This document shows positions 17,680-30,196 of a stretch of DNA of 64,000 bases, one piece after another; position 1 is the stretch's first letter, and every line of letters begins with the position of its first letter. The position numbers were made by a program, and so were the translations under genes. This DNA is from Sparassis latifolia (Eukaryota; Basidiomycota; Agaricomycetes; Polyporales; Sparassidaceae). The notes under the pieces were generated by a model. It saw only the letters and a list, made by a program, of their open reading frames with translations. It was not told the DNA's origin and made no database searches. Location: contig CM031557.1 in the NCBI GenBank assembly GCA_018466975.1, forward strand, positions 1,426,001 through 1,490,000. Reading direction: 5' to 3'.

Positions 17680-20600
17680 GGGAAGCGCCCGTTATCTACG
17701 ACATAACACTTCCCTCTACCGAGGCTCCATTATCTCCATGCTCACAACCAGCATTATGGTGCGTAGGCAATCGGTCGTTCTCGCATACTTTTTCAATCGC
17801 TGATCCGCGTCTCAGCTACGATGATTGACCCTGCTGTTGCATAACTGTCTGAGGAAGGATACGATGCAACAGCGCCCGACGTCTGGCTCAAGGCGGCGAA
17901 AGGTAGCGACTTCTCCGGAGTCGTATGGCCTGGTACGGACGGTCTGGTATATTGTCCAAGGGAACTGAATGCTGATCTCATTTCGCAGGTTCGCCGGCAC
18001 TTGTCGAACCTTTTTCTTCACATGGTAGACAACTGGCTATCACTTCAGACTGGTTAAATCCCGCTGCACAACAGTATGCAACTCCTTCTGTTTCACCGTA
18101 CTCGAGTTCACGCAGTGAACTAGCCTTCACCTGCGCTGACGGCCGTCCATTCGGACCCAAATACTCCGAATTTCAGCTATTGAAACCTATCCGATACGGA
18201 AGAGGGCCGACACGAGTAGCCACAACGCGCTCAATCCGTACACCATAAACAACGCTACGGGGGCGGCGGTGTCGAACGGGACATCCTACATAGGTGAGGT
18301 GATCTGAACAGACCCGAGCTGACTCGATCGACGAGTAGACAAATGTGGAGCATTCGAATGGCCTTACTGAATACGATACTCGTAAGTTGGACACGAACAC
18401 ATTTATTTCCGATGTTGGTGCAGATTCGAGATGCGGGATCTACCGTAATTGTTCTGTGTTTCGTCACCTTACGGAGTACCGGTAGGAATCATTAGAGCGC
18501 ATTGTGATTAGCAAGGCTATCCAGCTGTCAGGTCTTTCACGTCCGCAGCTCATGAGGCTATCCGTTGTTGAAGCACGGCAGGAGTTTTTACTCATGCAAT
18601 ACGACGGCGGCGGCGACCACTCTTTTTGAACGCGTCCGAAGGCTGATGTTGTATCTGGTGTTTTTTCAAGGTGCATACCACCGCGGTCATCTGCGACTTC
18701 CAGGTTCTGCGGCTACCACCCCGGGAAGCGCGAAAGCCAACAATACACGGCCACTGCTTGCTGGATTTGCGGCAGCTGCATGCTGACTTGTTGTCCTGCA
18801 AGATCTCTTGATCTGGAGAGGAATAATACCTCTGCCAAGCTTGAGTACTCACGTGAACAAGCTAGTCATGGCTATTATTACCATGGAGCTCTGGAGGGCC
18901 GAGTGGTTTAACCGATGATAACTGTAGAAGGTAGTCAACAAGGTAGTCAACATTAGACGGCGCTGAAGCGAACGTTGGCGGGTCAGCGGCAGGAACGTTT
19001 ACTCGCACAGCCGTGGTGAAGGTTGATCGGGTGCCTCCTCTCCGATCCTTCCTTCTGTTGGGGAAACTATTATAAACCATCGAAAATAGCAACGAACACA
19101 TCCCTTGAGCGCGCTGCCTCGCGGTTCCGTCTTGTGTGCTGTGGCGATATGGGCAATCGGGGACCTGATTTGGATGTCGAAACGTTCAGTGCACATTTTA
19201 TCTGGGGATTTCTTCAAAAAATGCAGGAGAAGGGGCAAGTGTGTATCAGAGACGTGCACGGGGAGTTGGCCTCCGCAATAAAGATTGCATGTGAGGGGCA
19301 CAGATTGAGGTGTCATACAATCCTGGCAGGGTGCTGGGGCACATCGTAACGTGAGCGTGAGGGATGGAGGAGGGTTAGGCTCCCAGTCAATCGGGTTTCA
19401 TTTTCCAACCAATCTTCGACAGTCGTAAGGAGACTGACGGGACGGACTTGTGAGTCGACAAGTTGACACTGAGGGTATAACGTTGTCAGTACAATGCTCA
19501 ACGTTGCAGCCAAGCGCCGTGAACGTTTCGACGTTTTCACGATGGTTCGCTTGAGTCGCGCGCGGTAAGGACCCCGGGACACAAGAAAGCTGATCCCGTA
19601 AAATGGACGGTCTTTGCCGAGCGAACGCAGAGCAAGGGAACGTCAATGAGACGAGGGAAGCGTTGGGAGGCCAAGCGCGCCTAAATAGGAGCGTGCGAGA
19701 ATGAGATGCGCTCTTGCTGTCCTAAGAGGCAGAACTGCGGTAAATGCAAGTGCTAAGACCTGGAGCTCAGAGCCTAGAGTGCAAGACCAGAGACTGAGAG
19801 TCCATAGAGAGACCACAGTCCCGAGTCAAAGACTCAGAGCCAGAGATGAGAGGCCAAACTCGAAAACCCGAGGCGCGAGATGTGTCATTGAGATAAGATT
19901 AGATGAGGATGCAAAGCGCCTTGGGAACGCAGAGCGCCTAAAGCAGATAAGCGAGATAAGATAAGATGATGCGCATGCATACTGCGCACATCAGCATGGT
20001 GAGCCTCGAGGAATATGGCGCGTGCAAAGATGCACGGAAGCTGTGACGCGATGTGCGTTAGTGGTGAGAGATGCACTTGCAATGCGTGGACCCCCGAGCC
20101 ATAGCCAGAAGACGTTTTCGAGCCCCAAGCTCAGGAAGCAGACTCTGTATCACGGAGAAAAGCCGAGGCCATAGCCGATGATTAGATCTGGCAGGCAAGG
20201 CAGAGCGGGATCACGGAGACTGGGGCCTATAAACACAAATGTAAGGCCCAACAATATATATTTCTACGGGCCAAAAACAGTGTGAAGCTGTATGCAGTAC
20301 TGTACTTAACGGAGTACAGAATAAAATCAACCGGTATAATGGGTATATCACCGAAAGAAGCCAAAGCTGATCGTGAGCAAAGGCACTAAATTTAGATGGT
20401 CGAGAGTATCGAAGGGCAATCTACAGTAATTGCTCAGTACCCGCCAATGAGAGTGAGATGAGTGTGACTGCGCTGCACTCGCCATTCCAGAAAGAAAGCC
20501 GTAGAATGTCTAAATTGAACACTACTCGATTGAATGTGCCTATGAGCACAATTAAAGATGCTACCCTCAAATACAATATTAGCATCCAGGGCTACAAAAA

Positions 20601-20680
20601 TATATTGGTAAGCTACATGGATGGAGTGAAATGTAGGGCGCATGAATGCGTCAAGACCACCTAGCCGGGCTCCCTGCGAA
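17680..20680. other. gene-poor repeat-derived region
   Basis: About 3 kb holds only short unrelated open frames. A purine-rich, internally repetitive stretch occupies roughly 19690-20000, with reiterated AGAG, GATAAGAT and GCGCCTAAA pieces. Two similar GAGCCATAGCC/GAGGCCATAGCC blocks occur near 20095 and 20165. I recognise no gene. Decayed retroelement sequence is the most likely content, given the LTR end at 21.6 kb. Confidence 0.4.
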
Positions 20681-20688
20681 CCAATGGA

Positions 20689-21060
20689 CAGACGTGTCAC
20701 ATGGTAAGGAGAAGCCCGATGTCCCCAAACCAGGCGGAACTGCAGACGTGCAGCGCCAGGGGGAGAGAAAATGAAAAATTCCAGACCCCTCGCCAATTAG
20801 CATGGCAGACGTGCATGCATGGGAAGGAGATCTGAAGTCCCATAAAACTCAAAGCGACTGCAGACATGCAGTGCGAGGGGAAATCAGGGGAGCATATTAG
20901 CACCGGGTCCACTACCAAGCAGCGTGACAGACGTGCGGCGTGCGGAGATGAGTCGAAGTCTCCAAACTAGGCTGAACTGCAGACGTGCAGTGCCAGGGGA
21001 AGAAAAGGAAATTGCCGGATCCCATACCAACCAATACTGCAGACGTGCAATATGGGGATG
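20689..21060 (+). repeat. degenerate tandem repeat with CAGACGTGC core
   Basis: The core CAGACGTGC, or a one-base variant, begins at 20689, 20743, 20806, 20861, 20928, 20980 and 21040. Spacings are 54, 63, 55, 67, 52 and 60, so short and long intervals alternate and the true unit is a dimer of about 118 bp. Copies at 20736-20762 and 20972-21004 are especially alike (GAACTGCAGACGTGCAG then GCCAGGGG). Confidence 0.6.
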
Positions 21061-21359
21061 AGAGATCCGGCCCTAAAACCTCGGCAGCCATAGGCGTGTG
21101 GCGAGGGGAGCTAGGAATTCCGCACCACAGTCAACTGCCACATCAAATCCGCAAGAGCGCAGATGGGATGATGATCCCGAAGAACACGAAGAAGGTGGGA
21201 CTGATGCACACAAAAAGGGAAAGGCCCACAGACAGAAAAGTCGGTAAAATCTACCGAATGATCTGGATGCCAAGAAGGACGATCCGGAGAACGCGCGCCA
21301 ACAGAAGCGCGCATATGAGCTAAAAATGCTCAGAATTGAAAAAATGAAAAATCGCACTC

Positions 21360-21641
21360 TGGCTAGTAGCGAGTGTTATTTGGTGTTGGGGGAACCCTCA
21401 CCAGATTCCGACAGCGGGCTTTTCCCACTGGGTTTTTTCCCGCGAGGTTTTAACTGCTGGTCTACCCCTACCAGAAGGTAGGATGGTCGGGAGTGTGTAT
21501 CTGAGGACCATCAGACGGCGATATTAATCGCATGCGATCCTCAAAATATTTATTGTCCTATCCCGGAAAGAAAAACAATCCCTAAGCCAAGGCATCAGAA
21601 GCAAATAAATATGCTCGAATGCCCGTCGGCTTGAGGGGGAG
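21360..21641 (+). mobile_element. 3' internal end of a Ty1/copia retrotransposon with polypurine tract
   Basis: The stretch contains the terse, stop-rich sequence usual between copia pol and the 3' LTR (for example CACTGGGTTTTTTCCCGCGAGG). It ends in a polypurine tract TTGAGGGGGAG at 21631-21641 directly before the LTR. No reverse transcriptase or integrase frame is readable upstream, so the element is truncated. Confidence 0.55.
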
Positions 21642-21869
21642 TGTTGGAAATGGCCGGAAAAGAGGCAATCCGAGGGCATCCGAGGGATGCGCCACAGCGG
21701 AGATTAATTACATAATGTGGCCATTATATAAAAGGATATCTATATTTGGAGCAATGAGAGCTCCGCAGCCACATCTTCGTCCCGATCCTTTACTTCGCGT
21801 CCGGTCCGATTCTCTCAGATTAAATTCCTCGCTTCCCAAAAGGGCTACGAGCCCCCGCATTTTCTAACA
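21642..21869 (+). mobile_element. Ty1/copia-type LTR (228 bp)
   Basis: The repeat starts TGTTGGA and ends TCTAACA, near-perfect short inverted ends of the TG..CA type, immediately after a polypurine tract. A TATATAAAA box lies at about 21725. No second copy is found in the window, so the 5' LTR is missing or lost. The boundary call rests on the terminal TG/CA and the adjacent tract. Confidence 0.7.
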
Positions 21870-22801
21870 CACTAGAATGTGAGGCACTGTGAAATTGTTA
21901 CATATACCTGCCTTGAAGATCCCGGCTCCAGCTACCTGTGTTGCATGTACTGTATATGGCTAACTCGATACGCCCAGGAATAGGATGGAAGGAGAAAATA
22001 TGTATATGTACAAAAGTGAGCATGGTGGCAGAACAGCCAATGGGCATATGTAGATGCTAGAAAAATAGCTCAGTGCTAGGTACTCAGTGACTATATGAAC
22101 ATTAGTCGTCCTTTAGAGAAGGTCTTGTAGTAGAGACACTTGCCGTGAAGATGCTTCAGACATTTAAGCGAAATTCAGACATCTCAGACACATCCAGTGG
22201 AATTAAGTCATTATCAGACGCTGACGTTTCCCTGATGAAAGAACCGTTGGACCACCGGAGCGGGAAGCTATTGGATGCAGCAAGCGGAGCTGCTTTTTCT
22301 GTGCTTTGTGGATTGATGCGTACAATGACAAGTTCAAAACGGAATGGTTGACGAGTGGATCTCATGGCAAGCCGTATGCAACGTGGGCGCTTCCAGGCCC
22401 TTCATACGCGCATGCTCGTGTACGAGGTTGGAGGAATGTAGTCGATGCTGCCATCCTTGATGGCGTTTCAACCTGCTTGACGGATACACTAGCATGGCTC
22501 TTCCCAGGTTAGAAGAGGGTGTCCGACGAACATGTTTGCAGCGGGGAGAGTTCAGACTCAGAGGGATCCATGGAGGCATGCATAGGTGAAATTTACAGAA
22601 CAAAGAAAGGGTCTTCTCAGCGGATACTGCGGTAGTAGATCGGATGGGTTAATTTCTCAAAGAGCAAATAGATATCGTTCTTCCAATCGTTTTGTTGCGT
22701 AGTTACTCGTGCACGTAAATGTTAAATATAGTCAGATGTATGTGTGTACTATAGCAATGAGAAGTTTTGCATGCAGTAGTCTACGACAACAGCTCTCATA
22801 C
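21870..22801. other. intergenic region with short open frames only
   Basis: Two adjoining short plus-strand frames exist: 22145-22351, Ser-rich, and 22306-22512, with HGKPYATWALPG. Neither shows a known domain. They could be exons of a decayed gene. The last part is the 3' flank of the minus-strand SET/TPR gene. Confidence 0.3.
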
Positions 22802-25502
22802 TCACAGGACACGCATCGCAAAGTCGTCCATACCCAATGACTGGAGCATCGGACCTACCATCAACATGAACAAAGCCTTGCCCCCACCGAATAACATATC
22901 GATGACTAAGGAGCCACCCTAAGCAAAATACGATTCAGGAAGAATGGCAATCACTCACTCCACATAGCACCATTTAGCCACTTTGTTGCGCTCGCATCAT
23001 CCTTGAGGATGAGGAACTGCTCAGCCATCCTAACCATCGTCATCACGGGCCGCTCGAACGTCGTCGTCGAGGGCACCTGGTCGGTCGCAATGGGCATCAC
23101 TGGCTTTCCGTCAGCTGTTAACGCGGCCCCCTTGCGCGCCCGCCGCAGAACCACGTAACCCATGCTCTCGAGGGACTTGATATCCTCCTCGATCGCCTTC
23201 CGCAAGTCGGCCGCACTGCGGGTGCGCCGTAGCGCCTCCGCCTTCGCGTGTTGCACGAACGCAAGGGATGGCCTTACGACCCCCCGAGTGCGCGCGTACG
23301 TCGCGTTCACCTTCCGCTCCTGCACGCGCAGCTCCGCATGCGAGTATGTCTTCCGATCACGCATGATCTCCTCCATAAGCTGGTGCCGCGCCTCGAGCGC
23401 GTCCTCCCCGTCCCTGCGGTCAGCCTCGCACAGCCAGCAATCACAGTGGAGCACCATGTGCTGCGCGAGCACACGCGTGCGCTCCAGGTATGATCCCTCT
23501 TTCGTGTACGGGATCGTGATCTCCGTGCCCGCCGTAACGTTTGCGGCTGCGCGGACGACTAAGGCGTCGCCGACGCAACACCATGTGGCGTTGGACAGGC
23601 ATGAGTGGTTGAACAGCGACGGGAGCAGGTAAAGCCCTGTCGGACTGTCCTCGTCGGGAGCGGGCGTGTCGAACGGCCGGATGGGGAACGGGTTGAAACA
23701 ATTGAACGTGCAGATCGCTTCGAGACACGAGATGTCGATGTTAACGTTGGGCTCGAGGGGGTTGACCACGGTGGGTTCTGTAGGTTTTGCGGGAGGATAT
23801 GACGGCGGAGCTGCCGGGTAGTCCACGCCCGAGTACAGATCGAAGACCTGGTCGTGCAGATCAGGATTACCGTATATTTTTTCCACAGCGCGTGCTATAA
23901 CAGCGCTTCGTGTGGGCTCGCTGCTCACGCCGGCCAGGAAGTCCACATTCATGGTCACCTCCTTCTCACTGAGTCTGAGTCGTATATAGCAACGAATGGT
24001 TTTGAGACAAGCTACAGAAAAATCTTAGTCAACTCACGCGCAGTTCCGACGTACAGCTTCCCGGGTACTCCTTACCAGTACTTCTCCTACGGCAATGTCG
24101 TTGGTTGCAACAATGCCCCGACCTCCACCTCGATTTGCCATCGCTCGTACCTCTATCGAGCCCTGGTAGTCAGCAATGTCAAGATGGGGCTGTTTGAACG
24201 AAGACACGAAGAACTTCGCCCAGTCATAGGTACCAGTCCGACTCTCCTCGCGCCGACGCCGCGTGCGCGTGATCCAGGTCGCGATCTCTGCTGCCGCGGC
24301 GTTGTCCCCGGAGTGTGCAAGCTGCCACTCCTCGAACTTCGCCAGCGCGACCTCGAAATTTTCACGCGCGTACTCGGCCTTTGCCTCGCGGACCAGGGCC
24401 TTCTCGAGCAGCGCATCCGATACCCCGGGCACGCGCGCCACACTGCGTGCGTCCGCCAGCGCGCCCGAGTAGAATCGCAGCCGCAAATATGCCTCGGAGC
24501 GGTTTGAGTAAAGCACGGGGGCGGCAGGGTCCAGCTGGAGCCCATGCGTATATGCAATTGCTGCAGGCAGCCATTGGGAATCTTTGAAGAGCACATTTCC
24601 ACGCTCTTTCCAGCCATCGACTGTGGTGGGCAATTCTGGTGAGCCCGGAAGCCGGATACCGAAGCGCCATGACACTCCGTCCAGAATGGCATCTTGGGGA
24701 TCCATGAAGACGATATCTGTAGGAGAGTCCACGCGAAGAATCGGGTAACGCCCTTGAACAGCCGGCTTGAATGTAGGCTCGCGGATGGCGAAAATCACAC
24801 CGATTGGGAAGAGCACGTCGGCACAATTTGGAGGGCAGTCAAACATGGTCGGGAAGTTGTAGATGGACAGACCGTATGCTGTTCCATCTGGATCCTCGAC
24901 AGCTAGTTGTACGGCACTAGCTCGTACTGTTTTAGCGCATTCAGCAACTGCTTCTTCAGCGGGATATAGAACATACCACTTAGGGCTATTGAGCGGCACA
25001 GTAGATAACGTCCCTGAGGTTACTAGATGGACAAAATAGAAACCATGCCACACGTCATCACTCACCAGATGGGTCTTTCGGACAAGCATGTCAGCTAAGG
25101 AGACTGGGAGGACAACGACTGAGTAAATTAAGCCGACTTTCCAGTATTACAGAACCCACTCCTTTCTAGTTTGCGCAGCTCAGTAGAACTGGAGTGTTTG
25201 GGAAAACCGACGACAGTCATACGCATGGCGACCTTCCCGTTTCGCAACCATTCTCGTTGAGATTCACGCGTTTCTGCTTGCATTCCAAGGAGCTCTCCAC
25301 GGTCCATGGGTAGCGATGGGCTCGGAGGAATTTGGTTGTCCTCTTCCATCCACACCTTGTAGTCGTCCATGCGACGTTTCAATTCTTCGGGCGGCATACC
25401 AGGATGAAACATTGGAGGTCCGTGCGAAGGTATATCCCTGCCCCGAGAACTTTGTGCAAGTTCCATTTGGGTCATTCGTGTGGTCAGTTGGCTGGCATCC
25501 AT
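22802..25502 (-). CDS. TPR and SET domain protein lysine methyltransferase (SMYD/Set5-6-like)
   Basis: Six exons join in phase to 813 residues: 25502-25160, 25118-25066, 25013-24977, 24926-24038, 23974-22959 and 22905-22802. A conserved N-terminal region (MRMTVVGFPKHSSSTELRKL) precedes a TPR pair (KERGNVLFKDSQWLPAAIAY; PAAPVLYSNRSEAYLRLRFY). The SET domain is split: the N-SET strand IEVRAMANRGGGRGIVATND, then the C-SET core NHSCLSNATW and TEITIPYTKEG. A post-SET Cys cluster (CDCWLC) follows. SET enzymes transfer methyl from S-adenosylmethionine to lysine. The usual NHSCxPN has Ser for Pro, as in some relatives. The C-terminus ends MLQSLGMDDFAMRVL. The substrate cannot be told from sequence. 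Confidence 0.88.
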
Positions 25503-26002
25503 GGCAGTAAAGTGAAGAGCGCGTTTGGGCGCTTTCGGAGTGCTAGCGAGCGTATCCACGCCTCGTGTCACGCTTCAGCTTATACTTCGAGGACGGAAAA
25601 TCTGAATGTAGCTGAATGTACGAGCTATACGAGTTAATGGACTGACCTCGTGCTTAATTTTTTCTTCGCCGAAAGTACAACACGTAGGATTGCGCGACGG
25701 TTGCGGGCCCAAAGAGAAAGTCGGCGTCGTCACACAAGGAAAGGGAAGAGCGCATTGCAATATACATGTACGGCTTCTCTGTGCACACTGAGGAGAGACG
25801 ATCATAGCCACGGGGATCATACACACTGCAGAATTCAAAGTGTATGATGAAAGGGATTGCTTGCGCGCACCATGACGGGGGGACATTTAGGACGGAGGTT
25901 AGGGTTTACTGGATTCGAGGTTAGGTTCCTATGAGCTTTGCTTTGGCTCGTGCTGCTCAGACACATACACCGTCGTCGTGTTTTTGTAAGAACTCAGTTT
26001 CT
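25503..26002. promoter_or_regulatory. divergent promoter region between the SET/TPR gene and MLH3
   Basis: Five hundred bases separate the two divergent start codons. I see no coding sequence or recognisable control element beyond ordinary AT/CT-rich tracts. An upstream in-frame ATG for MLH3 exists at 25931 but lies before the conserved start. Confidence 0.4.
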
Positions 26003-29000
26003 ATGAATACGTTGGAATCCTCGCGCCGGATAGCACACCTTTCTCCAGCCACCCAATCTAGGCTTCGGTCCACGCAAATTCTCGTATCTCTCCCTCAAAT
26101 TATTTCAGAACTTGTCCAGAACTCTTTGGATGCAGGCGCACAACATATAGACATTGGTGTGGACTGCGAAGACTGGGGATGTTGGGTCCGCGATGACGGC
26201 TTTGGCATCGGCAGGAACGGACTTGCCGTCCTTGCAGGGGGTGCTGAATCAGGACGGTATAGTGAGCGGAGGTCAATGCAATCAACATCCGGTGACGTTG
26301 ATCTTTTTTGTAATACTAGGTACGTCTAAGGCGTACAGTCCTGCTTCACTGGGCGAGGTCTCAACGTTCGGATTTCGGGGTGAAGGTACTTTCCATCATA
26401 CGTAGACGACCTATGTGCTTACTCCGTCGATGTACAGCGTTGGCTTCTGCAGCAGATCTATCTTGCCTGGAAATATCTTCTCGGACGGCGCGGTCGAGAG
26501 AGAGTTGGTCGGTCATCCTCAAAGTACAATAACATCTGTGCGACATGTGTCATTTACTCACGCAGAATGCCAGGGCGGCGCAACTCTATATAGCGGGCCC
26601 TCTGTCAGATGGCGTCGCGAATCACCCGGCACAGTCGTCAGCGTGCGAGACGCATTCTACAATGTGCGCTCTCCATTCTCCGGCCCTGCGCACACACCAG
26701 GATATCTCACGCTGCAGAACAGCTTCCGATCCGCCGGCTCTCGCACCCGTCGCCTTCCCGAACGCTAGAGCTGATACGGAAGGACATCGAAACGTTCGCG
26801 CTCGTGTTCCCACAGGTTGTCTTCTCGCTGGAGAATGCACACAAGACGAAGGAAGGGGGATGTGACAAAGGACGGGTAATGACCGTCCCGAAGGTGGGCA
26901 CCGGACTGCGACCGACGAGTATAGAAGTGTACTGATTTTCCCCTTTTAGACGGCTTCTACTCTCTCAACGTTCCGCCATTTGTATGGTCGCGCCCTGGCT
27001 CAGGTAATCCTCCATACCACATCGTATCACGTGTCAAACTGAGATGCTTGTTAGCACGTTGAAGATATTGACGAAGTGTTGGGCGACATGAAACTCCGTG
27101 GCTTCATCAGTCTTGAGGGTGCTTACTCCAAGGTACGCCACTACTCCAAGATGTTGATTCTCATTGACGCTCATACCTCAGGCTTACCAATTTTTGTGTA
27201 CGTTTTCGCCGTCGGCATTAGCCTTTCGACCGCTGTAGAACATCCTCACAGATATTAACCACCACCTACTCTCAACATGTGATCTTCACCGCGTCATCGA
27301 CCACGAGTTCTCCCGGAGCTCATTCATGAAGCATGTATGTGGGCAATCTCTTTAATCTTCTAAAGTAGCACATCCGTACCTGATCACATATAGGCATACG
27401 ACGAGGCTGGTGAGACCGGTCTTCCGCGTTCCAGTAAGTTGTACAATGTTCCAACGCATTCGTTCTTAGATGACGGAGTACAGAGACACGGCGCTCACCA
27501 CGCAAGACCGAGAAAAGGCCCGTATACGTCCTAGACCTCATCGTCCCTCAGCGTGACGTCGACAACTGCCTCGAGCCAGCCAAATCCGCGGTTCATCTAC
27601 AGGTACATTTACCTTTCGCTTGCTTCCCTTTCTTGTGTCCTCATACGTTGGCGTCAACAGAACAGCGAAGCAGTTTCACGCTTCCTCGGCTCCATCATCG
27701 AGGCATTCCTCCTTCGACACGGGTTCATCACGCGCGCGAGCGCATCTACGGTCACGCCGTCGCCTTCGCCCCGAAAGAGGCGGAAGCTCATCCCACAGGA
27801 GGATGTTACGACAGCAGACAGGATGAGACCTGGCTCTTCCAGAAATCCATCCGCTCGCCCTGCCAGTCCACCACTGATAATCCGCCCCGTGCGTTTCTCG
27901 CTGGATTTACGCGAGTGAAGCTGAACCAAATTACAGGGCAGCGAGGTGCAAGTCGACGGTACCGACCCTCGTGCGGAGATAGTGTGGACGGATCCGACGA
28001 CCGGCGAGTCGTTCGTGGTCGATACTCGCACGGGGAACTCGTACCCGTTGAACGCTCAGATAGCTTCTTCGTCCACGCAGTCAGACGTCCCAGGGCGACC
28101 GTCGGGTCGCCGTACGCTGGGCGTCTGTGGGAGCCGGACAAACGGCACCAAGGACGAGACTGCGCCAGTCCCGGAGTGGATCAGGGACGCTCTTGGTGTG
28201 AGCTCTCCCGCACGATCTTCAATCTTATTCGAACATGACATTGACGCTACGAACCCAGGCAAACGAGACATATGTCCTCACCGAACCCGTCATCCCCGCA
28301 CTCGATCTGTCCTCCACCTTCGCAGACACGATGACACGCCCGCACGCGTGCCGCCCATCCAACGATGGCACCTTTCCAAGTCTCCGGGAGGGCGCCACGC
28401 ATCCCGGCAGGATCAGCAAGGCAGGGTTACACGCGGCGACAGTACTGGGGCAGGTGGACCGCAAATTCATCGCGTGCGTGATTGACGATGACGACGAAGT
28501 AGAGAGCGCGAGCGGGCGGGCGCTGGTGCTCATCGACCAGCACGCGGCTGACGAGCGCGTCCGTGTTGAACGGTTCTTGCAGGATCTCTGTCTCGGATTC
28601 CTTCATCATAAGTCTGCACCGGAGGACGATGGTCACTCTGGTGTGAGGGCGCGAATGCTCGAGCCACCCTTGCCCGTGCTCTTGACCCGCCATGAGGCGG
28701 TGATGCTCACTGAGAGGGAGGGAGTGCGGACTGCTTTCAGGAGATGGGGTGTAGATTTCCTCGGGCTTCACGACTTGCACATGCTGGAAGTGAGGGAGCG
28801 GGCGGAGCTGGGTCCTCGGAAAGAAGCGGACGAAATGGAAGGTGGTGGACCTGGGTATGTGCAGGTGATGGTAGCGAGCATCCCAGAGGTGGTAGGCGAC
28901 AAGGTGTGTCGCTTGTTCATTTCTGATATCGTTGCCTATTTTCTGAACTCATGAGATGTCGCTGTCAGCTGCTTGCGGGCGAGGAGTTGCGTGACTTTGT

Positions 29001-29504
29001 GAAAGGCTATCTAGCCAAGCTGGAGACGGAGGGAACTCCAGCTCTGCCCTCGATTCAGCCTTCTGCATCAGCCGAAGACTCGGAATTTTTTTGGCAGAGA
29101 GCACTGCGCTGGTGTCCGCACGAGCTCCTCGAGCTCATCAACTCTAAAGCTTGTAGAGGTGTGTCTGAAAACTTTTCCATCCAACTCTTCTGATCTGGTC
29201 TGCCATGCCAGGTGCGATCATGTTTAACGATACGTTGACCCTGGAGCAGTGCATGCGCCTCGTACACCAGCTTGCAGAGACGGCCCTCCCGTTTCAGTGT
29301 GCACACGGCAGGTACGGCATCTGTAATTACTGTTTAATTAGCATTGCTAATGTCCCTTACAGGCCCTCTCTTGTTCCCCTGGCGGATATCGGTCGTGAGA
29401 TCCACACAAATCACCCATCAGGATTGTGTTCAGACTCGGTGGCACGTCTGAAGGCGGTCGACTGGCCGTCGTTTACGAAGGAGGTGACGTATCTGAAAGG
29501 ATAG
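26003..29504 (+). CDS. MLH3: DNA mismatch repair protein MLH3
   Basis: Seventeen exons can be joined in phase through 16 short GT..AG introns with no stop. The N-terminus is a GHKL ATPase: IISELVQNSLDAGA, DDGFGIGRNGL, then STFGFRGEALAS across an intron and GTVVSVRDAFYN. Middle blocks include STLSTFRHLYGRALAQ and KTEKRPVYVLDL. The C-terminal endonuclease region has QVDRKFIAC and the metal motif DQHAADERVRVE, matching the DQHA-x2-E-x4-E of MLH3/PMS1. The end has ACRGAIMFNDTL and PFQCAHGRPS. MLH3 pairs with MLH1 to nick DNA in mismatch repair and to resolve meiotic crossovers. The upstream ATG 25931 is possible, but 26003 (MNTLESSRR) fits family length. Confidence 0.93.
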
Positions 29505-30196
29505 GATGGGTCGCCTTCGGACTCTTATCCGTTGTTCCCGACACAGTGCGATATTCACGTCCCCGGAGATCGCCACGTCCGTTGTAGACAACTGGCCAAT
29601 GTGCAAAAGTTTATTGGCATTGATGTATAGCGATCTGAATGACCCACATGGGGGAGCTTCGAAGGACATCATCACGTAAGAGTCATCCGAAGCTCATCGT
29701 CCGCAATGTAAGAGTCAGGCTCTCCACGCTTGAGGGCGACGCGGTACCGCAGTGCATCACAGGACGTGGTCCTGGCCAGCAGCCGAGACGTGGAATTTGT
29801 GGAAGAGGCTGCTATCGATGGGGTGGGCGATCGGACCTGGGGTGTGTGTGGGTGGAGGTCCGAGAAGGCTGCCAGTGGCTGACGATGAGCCTACCTCTCC
29901 CGGACGAACCAATTCGATTACGTGGTTTCATCTCAGGATATATGACAAACCCAGTGTGCCAGGTAAGGAGGGAAAGAAAGAGAGGAAAAGGGAGATGGAA
30001 GGAGGTCGTGTGACGGACGCGTCTGGTGCAGCCTGGGTGGAGTCACATGCCCGCTCCTTCCAGAATGACGTCACGGAGCCGCACCTTCATATACAGCCGG
30101 TGCGTGCTCGTCGCCCGCCACAGCGTCCAGCTTTTTCTTCACGCACACATCCATTCCCAGTCCCCATCCTAGTCCTTTCCCACACTCTCATCCTCC
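29505..30196. other. intergenic region
   Basis: About 690 bases hold the 3' flank of MLH3 and the promoter of the SBDS-like gene. The open frames seen (29639-30013, 29752-30423) have no recognisable domain, and the second runs through the next gene's introns, so I treat them as chance. Confidence 0.4.

Noticed and set aside
20689..21060. A CRISPR array
   Set aside because: The repeats are degenerate, the spacers are themselves similar, and the organism is a eukaryote.
22145..22512. A two-exon gene at 22.1-22.5 kb
   Set aside because: No conserved domain, no convincing splice join, and the composition is not distinctive; left as unassigned open frames.
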